Made by a program: the position numbers and the translations under genes. The notes below the pieces were generated by a model. That model saw only the letters and a list, made by a program, of their open reading frames with translations, made no database searches and was not told where the DNA came from. This document shows positions 1-7,912 of a stretch of DNA of 47,336 nucleotides, piece by piece. Source of the DNA: a virus; the IMG/VR virus record IMGVR_UViG_3300035701_000060, positions 1 through 47,336 of that record, one strand, 5' to 3'. Position 1 is the stretch's first letter. Each line of letters begins with the position of its first letter.

Positions 1-126
1 TTCACTAGTTTTAAGCTCAATCTCTGATACTCTTACTGTGTAGTCTCCTTCAGGAACTAGTGGTCCTCTTGATTCTACATTTGATAAATCTACTCTAACT
101 ACATTGCCTTTTTTAGTTTTTTTCAT
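1..126 (-). CDS. DUF669-like ssDNA-binding protein, N-terminal copy (partial)
   Basis: This is the 5' part (42 codons, ATG at 126) of the same gene that is complete at 46700-47335. It is cut by the window edge because the contig overlaps itself. On the circular molecule it is one gene, directly downstream of the Sak4-like ATPase gene: that stop codon at 129-131 lies two bases before this ATG. The ribosome binding site, GAGAGGA, sits inside the 3' end of the ATPase gene. Confidence 0.9.
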   Translation of the reverse strand, partial: MKKTKKGNVVRVDLSNVESRGPLVPEGDYTVRVSEIELKTSE

Positions 127-127
127 G
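1..127. repeat. Terminal direct repeat, left copy (127 bp)
   Basis: Bases 1-127 are identical to 47210-47336. The length of exactly 127 is a common maximum k-mer size of short-read assemblers, so the repeat most likely marks a circular contig rather than a biological terminal repeat. It contains the first 42 codons of the DUF669-like gene on the minus strand and one base beyond its start codon. Confidence 0.95.
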
Positions 128-128
128 G

Positions 129-965
129 TTATTTACCATCCTCTCCGTTTGAAATTTTTATTAGTTTGCCACAAGTGGCATTAACTATAATATTGGGTAT
201 TTCTCCCTTAATACTAGGATCCCGCCTGAATTTAGTAGTGAATATAGGGTGTGGACCAACTCTTAAACAATATTCAACTGTGGATATTGTTTTGATTTTG
301 CCTGTTTCTTTATTTTTAACTTTCTTTTCTACTTCTCTTACGAATGCTTGACCTATTATATCCACAGCTGCATTGAGTATTTTAGCTATTGAAGGCATAA
401 CATATGGGCCTACTTCTGGTATTAATACATCCATGTCATCACTTTCTTCATCACTAGCTTTTAGTCTATCTTGAGCGGCAAATCCAACTACCATAGGCAA
501 GTCTCTATAATTGATTATCCAAGTTTTCATCATTTCTGAAGCTTCTCCAAATGCTTGACGACTAGTTTTACTTACTAAACCTTCATCATCCTCAGAACCC
601 TTAACTCTTTTAACTTTTTTCAAACAAACATCCTGTAACTGTGTAACTGTGTCTATTACTACTGATTTATATTTATCAGAATGTGATTTTAAATACCAAT
701 AAGCTGTTTCAAAATCTTCCCAATTCTTAATCTGTTTTACCACAATACCTTCAGTATTTTTAATACTTTTTGTTCCTTTATCTTTAACATCTAAGTAAAG
801 GAGAGGTTTAGGTAAAGAGCCTAATATAGTTGTCTTGCCAGTACCTGACCTACCGTAAACTAAAAATTTAAGAAAATCTTCTATATCAGCTACATTTACC
901 AAACTATTTTCAAAATCTCTAAACCTATTATCAGTTTCAATCTTCTTCGATTTGTTCTTTATCAA
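129..965 (-). CDS. Sak4-like AAA/RecA-type ATPase (phage recombination)
   Basis: A 278-aa RecA-fold ATPase. A Walker A motif GRSGTGKT lies at about residues 39-46 and a Walker B-like VVIDT at about 102-106; the rest fits phage nucleotide-binding proteins of the Sak4 type. Members bind ssDNA and assist annealing or strand exchange, often together with a DUF669-type ssDNA-binding protein, which is the next gene in this operon. The start is TTG at 965, with GGAGG nine bases upstream; it overlaps the end of the nuclease gene by 29 bp. The Sak4 assignment comes from the motif set and neighbours; a general AAA ATPase is the fallback call. Confidence 0.8.
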   Translation of the reverse strand: MIKNKSKKIETDNRFRDFENSLVNVADIEDFLKFLVYGRSGTGKTTILGSLPKPLLYLDVKDKGTKSIKNTEGIVVKQIKNWEDFETAYWYLKSHSDKYKSVVIDTVTQLQDVCLKKVKRVKGSEDDEGLVSKTSRQAFGEASEMMKTWIINYRDLPMVVGFAAQDRLKASDEESDDMDVLIPEVGPYVMPSIAKILNAAVDIIGQAFVREVEKKVKNKETGKIKTISTVEYCLRVGPHPIFTTKFRRDPSIKGEIPNIIVNATCGKLIKISNGEDGK

Positions 966-1917
966 CGTTTTTCACCTCCTTTGCTCTCACTTTATATTCA
1001 TTCTTAAGTATAAATTCAGTATCTAAACCAAGTAACTCCGATTGGCATAAACTTTTATATGAACATCCTTGACATATCATTTTATCCAAAGCTCTATAAG
1101 GATATTTAGCAATCTTACTAATGCGTTTAGCAATATATTGTACTTCTTTTAAGATTGACTGATTTAATCTTTCTGACTTTGGCATATAACGTCTTTCGAA
1201 GAATTTATTAAACTTAACTCTATTTAATTCTTCTTGGTAATCTTCTGGTTTACATCCCGCTTCTATTATAGCCTTATAATAAGTGTCATAATCTGTGTCT
1301 ATGTCTTTAGCTCTACTTATTCCTCCTTTTACTAAAGCTTTAGGGATTGTAGGGGGTTTAGTCCTTAAGTAATTCCACAATATACCATCTATCTTATACC
1401 CTAACTTTTCAGCAACTATGGTATATAAAGCTGTTTGCATATCATAAAATCTTTGTTCCTCTCCCGGTATACGTTTATGAGTTTTATGCTCTACAATCCA
1501 GGTTCCTCTTTCGTCTTTTATGATTAAATCGATTATTCCTCTGAGCTTTAGACCGGGTAATATTTCAACGGGATTATCTACAAATGATAATTCTATTGCT
1601 AATATTTTCTCTTTTTTCCCCTTATAAGTTTTAACATAACGTTCCATAATACTTTTAAGGTCTTCAGGAAAATTGGCCCCATAATATTCTCTTTCTTCTT
1701 CCATTAAACTATTAAATTGCTTAGCATAAGCTTTTAACTTAGGCATCCAATCTTCACCTTTGTAATAACTCTCTAACAAACTGTGGATAATAACTCCTCG
1801 TTCTAATGCTAATGGTTTTACTTTAGTTTCTAAGTTCATGACCTCTTTATAATAATAGGCCTGAGGACATCTTCGGTATGTTTTAATTTTTGAATGTGAT
1901 AGTATTATCTCCTCCAC
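937..1917 (-). CDS. PD-(D/E)XK nuclease, Cas4/AddB-like with Fe-S cysteines
   Basis: About 326 aa. The N-terminal SxSxxxxYxxCPxxYYY pattern, then GIIDLI and VEHKTHK (the D...ExK nuclease core), a QTALYTI helix and a C-terminal CxxCxxxxxC cluster match RecB-family exonucleases such as Cas4 and AddB, in which four Cys hold a 4Fe-4S cluster. It probably resects DNA ends for the Sak4-like recombinase downstream. A GTG at 1926 lies inside the AGGAGG motif; the GTG at 1917 has that motif at an ideal 8-base spacing, so I start there. It overlaps the small Cys-rich gene upstream. Confidence 0.82.
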   Translation of the reverse strand: MEEIILSHSKIKTYRRCPQAYYYKEVMNLETKVKPLALERGVIIHSLLESYYKGEDWMPKLKAYAKQFNSLMEEEREYYGANFPEDLKSIMERYVKTYKGKKEKILAIELSFVDNPVEILPGLKLRGIIDLIIKDERGTWIVEHKTHKRIPGEEQRFYDMQTALYTIVAEKLGYKIDGILWNYLRTKPPTIPKALVKGGISRAKDIDTDYDTYYKAIIEAGCKPEDYQEELNRVKFNKFFERRYMPKSERLNQSILKEVQYIAKRISKIAKYPYRALDKMICQGCSYKSLCQSELLGLDTEFILKNEYKVRAKEVKNVDKEQIEED

Positions 1918-2065
1918 TATTTTCACCTCCTCTCATTAATTTATTTAATGAACAACATTTGTATGTTTCTGACCATAGACCACATCTTTCTTTGTAACAG
2001 TCTAGAAATTCTTCGAATAGGGTGAGCCCAGCTGGTGCTGTCTTTTTCCTTAAAGGGCAAAGCAT
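1883..2065 (-). CDS. Small Cys-rich protein (probable zinc-binding)
   Basis: A 60-aa protein opening MLCPLRK and containing LDCYKERCGLW and then a CC pair, so about five Cys in a zinc-ribbon-like layout. Similar small proteins with a CP..., FLxCxxxxCxWW, ...CC pattern are common in phage early operons and are of unknown function. Candidate starts are GTG 2074, ATG 2071 and ATG 2065; the AGGTAGG sequence is best spaced for 2065. It overlaps the nuclease gene by 35 bp. Confidence 0.6.
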   Translation of the reverse strand: MLCPLRKKTAPAGLTLFEEFLDCYKERCGLWSETYKCCSLNKLMRGGENSGGDNTITFKN

Positions 2066-2379
2066 TTTCATCACCTACCTTTGTGATAAAAGTATAATTA
2101 TTATACCCATTAATTGCTAATGTTAAATATCTCTCACATAATTCATCTTGAACTATTATACTTTTTATAAAGAGAGCTAGTATCATACAACTGTTAAACT
2201 TGGTCTGTTCATCTAATGAATCCCAATACTCCTTGTAATTGATAATAACTGACTCTAGAGATTCCATTATATTTAAAATATCCTTTTCATCTAAATCTCC
2301 GTTTAAACTAGGTCATAATTGTTGATGTAATAGTACTTTGGTCTGTTTCACTTATAAGACCTTCAAATCTTTGTGACAT
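1941..2379 (-). pseudogene. Small early gene split by a +1 frame change
   Basis: A well-formed start (GAGGAGG, then ATG at 2379) opens a 23-codon frame ending in TAG at 2308-2310. An open frame shifted +1 begins at that point and runs to 1941, reading SLNGDLDEKDILNIMESLES and beyond. The second frame has no good ribosome binding site of its own; an internal ATG at 2267 has only a weak one. Read together they give one plausible acidic helical protein. Its last 40 or so codons overlap the Cys-rich gene, so the original end may lie near 2065. It could be a decayed gene, a sequence error or a +1 recoding site (ACC-TAG). Function unknown. Confidence 0.45.
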
Positions 2380-2392
2380 TAGTAATTCCTCC

Positions 2393-2575
2393 TCAAATAA
2401 TATGGTTTTGTACTAAATATACTCCTAACATTAGAAGTAATATAAATAAATAATAACTTATTCCAACGCCTATTATAATTTTTATAATACTATAATATGC
2501 ATTTATCTCCCACTTTCGGTACTCCATCTTTCTCATTATCTCTTTGTGTCCATCTGGATAAGTTATTATTATCAT
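2393..2575 (-). CDS. Small single-pass membrane protein
   Basis: A 60-aa protein with a charged N-terminal half and one hydrophobic helix near residues 31-54, in the stretch IIIGVGISYYLFILLLMLGV. ATG at 2575 follows AAAGGGAG by about nine bases. It is the first gene after the promoter at 2611-2639, so it heads the second minus-strand transcription unit. I do not recognise the family. Confidence 0.6.
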   Translation of the reverse strand: MIIITYPDGHKEIMRKMEYRKWEINAYYSIIKIIIGVGISYYLFILLLMLGVYLVQNHII

Positions 2576-2610
2576 TTGTAATATCTCCCTTTGATTTATT
2601 TGATATTTAC

Positions 2611-2660
2611 ATTATATGATAAATTTCGCCATTTGTAAATAGGGAAATTCTCAACTTTTA
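2611..2660 (-). promoter_or_regulatory. Sigma-70-type phage promoter (minus)
   Basis: On the minus strand TTTACA (2634-2639), a 17-base spacer and TATAAT (2611-2616). Upstream lies GTTGAGAATTTCCCTA, matching the box shared by several phage promoters here. It overlaps the 3' end of the polymerase gene and drives the 2575 gene and onward. Confidence 0.8.
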
Positions 2661-4978
2661 TTTTTCTCCCATACTATTCCCGAACCCCATGCTCCATATT
2701 TAAGTTCAACTTCAATTGGCACTGTTATCTGAGTATTAAAAACTTGTTCTACAGTTTTTGAATCTATCATTATAGCTTTAACTTGGTTACAAACCTCGTC
2801 GAGATATTCTTCTTTAACTAACCCCAATAAAGCATCATGTACAAGACCAATGGGTTTAAATTTGTTTCGGGGTATTTCTCGAGATATTCTAACTAAGGAA
2901 TAAAGACATAAATCAGAAGCGAATCCTTGAACAGGAGAATTTATAGATTGTCTTTCTGCTTCAGCTTTAACTCCTTTATCAGGAGAGTCAATTTCGGGTA
3001 ATCTTCTCATTCGCCCTATTGGACTTCTGACGTACTTATACTTAGCTACTATACGTCTTTGTCTTTCATGCCAGCTTAATAAATCGGGATATAAGTCAAA
3101 GAATCTTTTTCTAAACTCAAAGGCTTCTTCTTCGTTTAAATCAACCCCATATTTATCCCGAGCATATTCTCTAAATTTCTTAGCTGACATACCATATAAA
3201 AATCCGAAATTTACAGCTTTAGCTTTTTTTCTATCAACTTTACTGACTTGTTCAATAGGTATTCCCATTACGGCTGATGCAGTCTTGGCATGTATATCTT
3301 GACCAGTTTGATAAGCCATTTTCATACTTCGTTCATTAGCTAACATAGCTGCTACTCGGAGTTCAACCTGTGAATAATCTGATTCTATTAAAATCCATCC
3401 CTTTGGAGCAGTTATTAATGACCGAAGCATTACATCTCGAGGAACTTGTTGTAAATTAGGCTCTACACATGATAGTCTTCCAGTGACTGTGCCAATTAAC
3501 TTAAAATTGGGGTGTATTCTGCTATTACTATCCATTAATTTGCCCCAAGAAGCAATAAATTGATTAAGTTTTACTTGTTCTTTAAATTTCTCAATCTTCT
3601 CAATTATAGGGTGATATTTGCGAAGTCTGGGTAATACATTTTCTGAGGAGATTGAAGGATTTCCAGTAGGAGTTTTTTCTAATACGGGTAGTTTTAATTC
3701 TTGAAATAATAATTTACCTACTTGTTGAGTAGAGTTCCAATTTATAGCATTTCCAGCAATGGCATTTAACTCTATTTCTAATATTTTAATTTCATTGGTT
3801 AATTTTTCAGAAGTTTCTTTATATTGTGTTGGATTAATATAGGCACCTTCTAATTCTACTAACTCTAAAGCTTTACTAGCGGGCATTATAAGTTTAGTAA
3901 AAATAGTAACTAAACGTTTATCTTCTAATAATTGTTCTCTAAACATTTTATATAACTTAATAGTATAAAATACGTCATAAGCATTATATTTTGCTAGTTC
4001 TTCTAATGTTGTTTCAGCTGGGTTTATTGGTTGGGGTAATTCATAATTTGAAGCTCCACAATATGTCTTTGATAAGGGTTTGAGGCCATGTAATCTGTTT
4101 TCATTTAATAAATGAGAAGCTAACATGGTGTCAAAAGTTTGTTTAACATCCCAATTGCAATGAACTCTTAGCCACTTGTTATCAAACTTGCCATTATGAG
4201 CTATTAATTTTTTACCCTCCAAAGCGATTTTTAATTTCTTTATAACTTTATCTTTAAGACCTTTTCTTAAAAATATATTGTTAGGATAATCCATTGGAAT
4301 TACAAAAGCTTGTTTTTCTGTAGCTAATCCTAAACAATATATTTTAGCATCTTGTGCTATAGGATTAATACCATTGCTTTCAATGTCATAGCTTATAACT
4401 TTAGCTTCTAATAATTCTTTAAAACATATTTTAAATTTAGCTATTGTATCTACTAACATCCATTTCATTTTACTTTCAAGATTATCATTTATTCCCTTAT
4501 ATAATCTACTAAATTTAAGTAAATCTGCTTGTAAATTTGGCATCATCTTAGGATATTTTAAAGCAGCCATAGGACTTATTGAAACAAAATATTTAATTTT
4601 ATCTATTTCATATAAACTCCCCCTAGCTTTCATAATACCTACTTTATTAAATATGCTCCTATAAGCGGTGTCTCCTAGTAATAAAACATATTTAGGATTT
4701 ATTTTATTTATTTCCTCTATCAAACACTCTCTACAAGCTTTTATTTCTTTAGCTTTAACTCTATACTCATAAGGAGGTTTACAACGTATTGCTGAGGTAA
4801 TATAAAATTTAGCTTTAATGCCATTAGTTTCTAAAGTGTTTATAATAAATTTAACCCCTGGTGATATAGTCATTTCAGGATAATCTTTTACTATCATTAT
4901 ATCAGGATTCTTTTCTCCCGAACCTGAAATTCCTATATTATTTGTTAATTCACATAAGCCACATTTTTCGCAATCCAT
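2651..4978 (-). CDS. Family A DNA polymerase with N-terminal UDG-like domain
   Basis: A 775-aa replicative polymerase in three parts. Residues 1-160 resemble family 4 uracil-DNA glycosylases: CxxC at 3 and 6, IRCKPP with C66, and C82, spaced like the 4Fe-4S ligands. The glycosylase motif 1 (GEAPG) is not recognisable and the catalytic His of the HP motif is Ser (SISPMAAL), so activity is doubtful. Residues 190-370 are a 3'-5' exonuclease with DIE, HNGKFD and YNAYD. The rest is a polA-type palm with ESDYSQVELR (motif A), RKKAKAVNFGFLYG (motif B) and VHD (motif C). ATG at 4978 has GGAGG seven bases upstream, directly after the TS-like gene. A replication role is secure; the role of the fused domain is not. 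Confidence 0.93.
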   Translation of the reverse strand: MDCEKCGLCELTNNIGISGSGEKNPDIMIVKDYPEMTISPGVKFIINTLETNGIKAKFYITSAIRCKPPYEYRVKAKEIKACRECLIEEINKINPKYVLLLGDTAYRSIFNKVGIMKARGSLYEIDKIKYFVSISPMAALKYPKMMPNLQADLLKFSRLYKGINDNLESKMKWMLVDTIAKFKICFKELLEAKVISYDIESNGINPIAQDAKIYCLGLATEKQAFVIPMDYPNNIFLRKGLKDKVIKKLKIALEGKKLIAHNGKFDNKWLRVHCNWDVKQTFDTMLASHLLNENRLHGLKPLSKTYCGASNYELPQPINPAETTLEELAKYNAYDVFYTIKLYKMFREQLLEDKRLVTIFTKLIMPASKALELVELEGAYINPTQYKETSEKLTNEIKILEIELNAIAGNAINWNSTQQVGKLLFQELKLPVLEKTPTGNPSISSENVLPRLRKYHPIIEKIEKFKEQVKLNQFIASWGKLMDSNSRIHPNFKLIGTVTGRLSCVEPNLQQVPRDVMLRSLITAPKGWILIESDYSQVELRVAAMLANERSMKMAYQTGQDIHAKTASAVMGIPIEQVSKVDRKKAKAVNFGFLYGMSAKKFREYARDKYGVDLNEEEAFEFRKRFFDLYPDLLSWHERQRRIVAKYKYVRSPIGRMRRLPEIDSPDKGVKAEAERQSINSPVQGFASDLCLYSLVRISREIPRNKFKPIGLVHDALLGLVKEEYLDEVCNQVKAIMIDSKTVEQVFNTQITVPIEVELKYGAWGSGIVWEKNKS

Positions 4979-4980
4979 CC

Positions 4981-5763
4981 TTATACCTCCAATCTTAGTT
5001 TAGTATAGTGTAATTTGTGGTCTATTACAGGATTATGAAATGCTTTTAAAATACTACTTCTCCTATGATAACTCGTTTCTTTTTTATTAACAAAACCTTC
5101 CCATTCCTTTAAAAATCTTTCTTGGTATTTAGTATTAGCTTCTATGGGAATAAAATCAGGATTTTTATAGAAAAATAACATAGCTTCATATATATTTTGA
5201 TATACATGGTCTATTATCCAGGTTACTTCACAGTCTTCGGGCTTAAAATTAGCCACTTTACCAATACCCTCTAATATTTTATAAATAAAAATATGGTCTA
5301 CATAGAGTCTCCTAGTCATTTCCATTGTTCTCTGATGTATAGTAACTTTGACTTTGTTACCTTTAAATCGGTATAACGAGAGAGAAAGTAAGCAGGGACC
5401 TCTACCATTACTGGTCCCGCCTATACCTGCTTTTTCTATCATCTTAACTTTGCTACCATAAAATACCATTCCAACGGGCTTTAAACAGTTGTGTTTGTCA
5501 TAAAATTCTTTGGCTCTAGTAACCATATTATTATAACTTTCAGGGTCTAAATAACCCTTTATAAGGCGTTTCCACTTATTTATAGAGTATCCCATTTCAC
5601 TTATATTCCAGGATTTGTCAGCCTTAAAGGACTCTATTTTATATATCTCACTATATAGGTTAGCAGAAACTCCAGTTATATCTAGAGGTAAAAAATTCTC
5701 ATTAAGCAAGAAACTTTTATGAAGCTTATTCCACATCTCAGTGGGATTTTCAAATACAGTCAT
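4981..5763 (-). CDS. Divergent thymidylate-synthase-superfamily protein
   Basis: 260 aa, the usual TS length. Overall similarity is low, but the TS signature is in register: PC at C124; R145-T-x-E148, where TS has RSxD, 21 residues later (TS 20); D156 at the place of TS Asn177 (E. coli numbering), eight residues after E148; and H186-x-Y188 in DHVYQN. Cys, Arg and HxY are the nucleophile, phosphate-binding and sugar-binding positions of TS. Asp in place of Asn is the feature of dCMP/CMP hydroxymethylases. ATG 5763 has AAGGAG at 7-base spacing and overlaps the preceding TS-like stop (TAATG), so the two are coupled. It may be a second pyrimidine-C5-modifying enzyme or a non-catalytic partner. 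Confidence 0.7.
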   Translation of the reverse strand: MTVFENPTEMWNKLHKSFLLNENFLPLDITGVSANLYSEIYKIESFKADKSWNISEMGYSINKWKRLIKGYLDPESYNNMVTRAKEFYDKHNCLKPVGMVFYGSKVKMIEKAGIGGTSNGRGPCLLSLSLYRFKGNKVKVTIHQRTMEMTRRLYVDHIFIYKILEGIGKVANFKPEDCEVTWIIDHVYQNIYEAMLFFYKNPDFIPIEANTKYQERFLKEWEGFVNKKETSYHRRSSILKAFHNPVIDHKLHYTKLRLEV

Positions 5764-6455
5764 TAGAATACTCCTTCTATATCTTTTTTGTAAATATGAA
5801 GTGATGCTATCCAATGTGTAAAATTGCCAACTGGATAACCTGTATGTCTAGCCACAAGGTCGAGAAGTCTATTAGCTAAATAGATATCATTGTCAAAATG
5901 GGTGGCAAAATCACAACTTCTCATTAAATATGTCATGTGTAGTTCTCCACCTCTTACTTGAAATAAATATCCCAATGAGCAAGGTATTCTAGCTTTACCT
6001 CCAATTTTTTCAATGTCTGAGGGTTGCCATATTGATAAGAATAATTGTCTACTGTCTTTATCTGTTTTAATCCGGTCTATAATCCGGTCTAAAGCATTGA
6101 ATTGAGACATTCTTTCACAATATGTGTAATCAAATTGGCCATTTTCATTTAAAAATTGTTCCCAAACTTCGGGTCTTAATTTATAAGCTTCACCAGGATT
6201 TACTATTACTTCCCCACCAATTTGATTTCTAATTCTCTCATGAAACTCAGCATCTGCCCATATATCATGTTTAAAATCACTAAGTTGTGGATGGAAAATA
6301 GTATAAATATAATTTTGTATTTCAAGAGTCTCAAAATTTGGATTGTTTTTAATATCCTTATTTTGATATGTGGCGGGGTATACTCTTATCCCCATTTCTG
6401 CTAAATCTCTTTTAATCTCACCCATTGCATCGTTTATATTTTTATATATTCTCAC
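5763..6455 (-). CDS. Thymidylate synthase family protein, Asp variant (possible dCMP hydroxymethylase)
   Basis: About 230 aa. It has DSRQ, IPC with catalytic C159, a 20-residue step to R179-S-C-D182, and H220-x-Y222, all in the TS order. Eight residues after D182 stands D190, where TS has the Asn that binds the uracil ring (an Asp also precedes it at 188). In T4 dCMP hydroxymethylase and in the known Asn-to-Asp TS mutant this residue selects cytosine. The His after the catalytic Cys is Ser. I infer a dCMP (hydroxy)methylase; a dUMP enzyme is not excluded. GTG 6455 is preferred because AAGGAG lies ten bases upstream; in-frame TTG 6488 and ATG 6482 lack a good site. Confidence 0.75.
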   Translation of the reverse strand: MRIYKNINDAMGEIKRDLAEMGIRVYPATYQNKDIKNNPNFETLEIQNYIYTIFHPQLSDFKHDIWADAEFHERIRNQIGGEVIVNPGEAYKLRPEVWEQFLNENGQFDYTYCERMSQFNALDRIIDRIKTDKDSRQLFLSIWQPSDIEKIGGKARIPCSLGYLFQVRGGELHMTYLMRSCDFATHFDNDIYLANRLLDLVARHTGYPVGNFTHWIASLHIYKKDIEGVF

Positions 6456-6597
6456 TTTTTGGGTTCTCCTTCCTATATTCATTATCAAAATCTTTTATAG
6501 CCTCTTCTAAAGTATCTCCCCAACCTGATATTCCTGTTGGTGCTTCTCCTAGCATTACAAAGAAGGCATTGCCATCAATTCCAATTTTAATTTCCAT
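6442..6597 (-). CDS. Small HicB-like protein
   Basis: A 51-aa protein with a strong site (GGGAGGAG) before ATG 6597. Its pattern, MEIKIGIDGNAFFVMLGEAP followed by GWGDTLEEAIKDF, matches the strand-strand-helix start of HicB-type antitoxins with an RNase-H-like fold. There is no HicA toxin next to it and no DNA-binding tail, so a toxin-antitoxin role is not supported. It overlaps both neighbours by 11-14 bp inside the nucleotide-metabolism operon. Confidence 0.65.
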   Translation of the reverse strand: MEIKIGIDGNAFFVMLGEAPTGISGWGDTLEEAIKDFDNEYRKENPKSENI

Positions 6598-6790
6598 ATT
6601 CTATTCTCCTCCCTTCTTTTATAATTTTTTCTTTAAGTTTTGACAAAGGTTGAAGGGTAATATTCTGATTGCCATACCTTAAGTGTAAATAAGCTTTATT
6701 CATAGAATATTTATTTGTATGATTTTCAAAACCTTGTCTATTTATTTCTCTTTTAATAAATCGTCTTATTATTCCTCTTTCTGCTGACAT
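6587..6790 (-). CDS. Small basic protein of unknown function
   Basis: 67 aa, rich in Arg and Lys (RGIIRRFIKREINRQGF near the start). ATG 6790 has GGGAG nine bases upstream. It overlaps the ligase 3' end by 22 bp and the HicB-like gene by 11 bp, so it is a tightly packed operon member. The basic character would fit nucleic-acid binding, but no family is recognised. Confidence 0.6.
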   Translation of the reverse strand: MSAERGIIRRFIKREINRQGFENHTNKYSMNKAYLHLRYGNQNITLQPLSKLKEKIIKEGRRIEYGN

Positions 6791-7902
6791 TTTGTTTGGC
6801 TCCCTTCTTTTAAATAACATTCATGTTGTGCTTTATCTTCTCTTAGTCTAAGTATATAAGGATGACGAATTGCTTGAGTTTCTTTAATAATTTGCATCCC
6901 ACCTAGTTCTATTACTTTACCTTTATAATATTTACCAGAAGTCTTAAGTGTTTCGCTAAATTCATCTGTTAAACCAGAGACATTACCTATAGTAACTAAA
7001 GTTCTTTCTTCGATACTTTTTTTGTATATTTCCATTGGATTATATTTGTCAATTTGTTCTTGAGTCATATATAAACCATATTTGATTGAGCCTGGCCACT
7101 GATGAAAATAAGCTTTAGTTATAGGTTTATCTTCTTCAAAGTGTTTAGGGCCATTGTAAAGTCTTCCATTATTATATTCCCAGTATTTCCAATTCTCTAT
7201 GTCTTTACCAGTATAGTAATGAGTAGGTTCATCATAACCAATAATAATGTAATCTCCTTCACATCCTCTTTTTATTTTGACCCAATTGTTAATAGGTCTA
7301 GCCCCTTCGTCTTCAAAACTTAATATATATTGTGCTGAAAGATTTTTTAATACTGCTCCTTCTTCACCTTTAGTTAGCCATTTGTTTAATAAAAGAGCTT
7401 TAGATTTAGTATAAGTATTAACTAAATTTATATTAATTTTAAAATCATGACTAGCAAATAATTTCTTAAGCATTAATAATCTAACTCTCAAGGGGTCTTT
7501 ATAATAATTATTTTGATAGTAAGGCATATCGAATACCCAATATTGTATATTAGGTTCCCATTCTACTGGGCCTTTAACTCTATTGGGATTTATAGCCCCA
7601 GCTACTTCAGCTGCTGTTTTGTTTGAATTAAATATTTCTGCATCTAATACACAATTTCTAAATTCTTTGGGAAATTTATAATTAGTTAATGAGGGTAAAT
7701 TCTTAGAAATTTCTAATGGTATAGTAGTTTTTTTGCCCGATTTTCTACCAAATACTGTAGCTATACCTTGTTCATCAATTTTGATAATGCATCTACAGCC
7801 ATCCCTTTTTAATTGTATACACCAATTAGGGTCTTCTAATATTTTTTTAAGTTTTTCTGCATTAACTCTTTGACAATTCATGGGGAAAAATAGTTTTATC
7901 AT
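6769..7902 (-). CDS. ATP-dependent DNA ligase
   Basis: 377 aa. Nucleotidyltransferase motifs appear in order: KRDG with the adenylated Lys (motif I, about residue 32), VLDAEIF (III), EEGAVLKN (IV) and NWVKIKRG (V). It seals nicks in phage DNA during replication and repair. Length and single-domain build are typical of small phage ligases; the C-terminal 130 residues after motif V are diverged and include a YNNGRLYN segment. ATG 7902 has GGAGGTG directly upstream. It lies between the dUTPase-like gene and the small basic gene in the replication operon. Confidence 0.9.
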   Translation of the reverse strand: MIKLFFPMNCQRVNAEKLKKILEDPNWCIQLKRDGCRCIIKIDEQGIATVFGRKSGKKTTIPLEISKNLPSLTNYKFPKEFRNCVLDAEIFNSNKTAAEVAGAINPNRVKGPVEWEPNIQYWVFDMPYYQNNYYKDPLRVRLLMLKKLFASHDFKININLVNTYTKSKALLLNKWLTKGEEGAVLKNLSAQYILSFEDEGARPINNWVKIKRGCEGDYIIIGYDEPTHYYTGKDIENWKYWEYNNGRLYNGPKHFEEDKPITKAYFHQWPGSIKYGLYMTQEQIDKYNPMEIYKKSIEERTLVTIGNVSGLTDEFSETLKTSGKYYKGKVIELGGMQIIKETQAIRHPYILRLREDKAQHECYLKEGSQTKCQQKEE

Positions 7903-7912
7903 AAGTCACCTC

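Noticed and set aside
6442-6597. HicA-HicB toxin-antitoxin pair
   Set aside because: No HicA-like gene on either side and the HicB-like protein lacks a DNA-binding domain.
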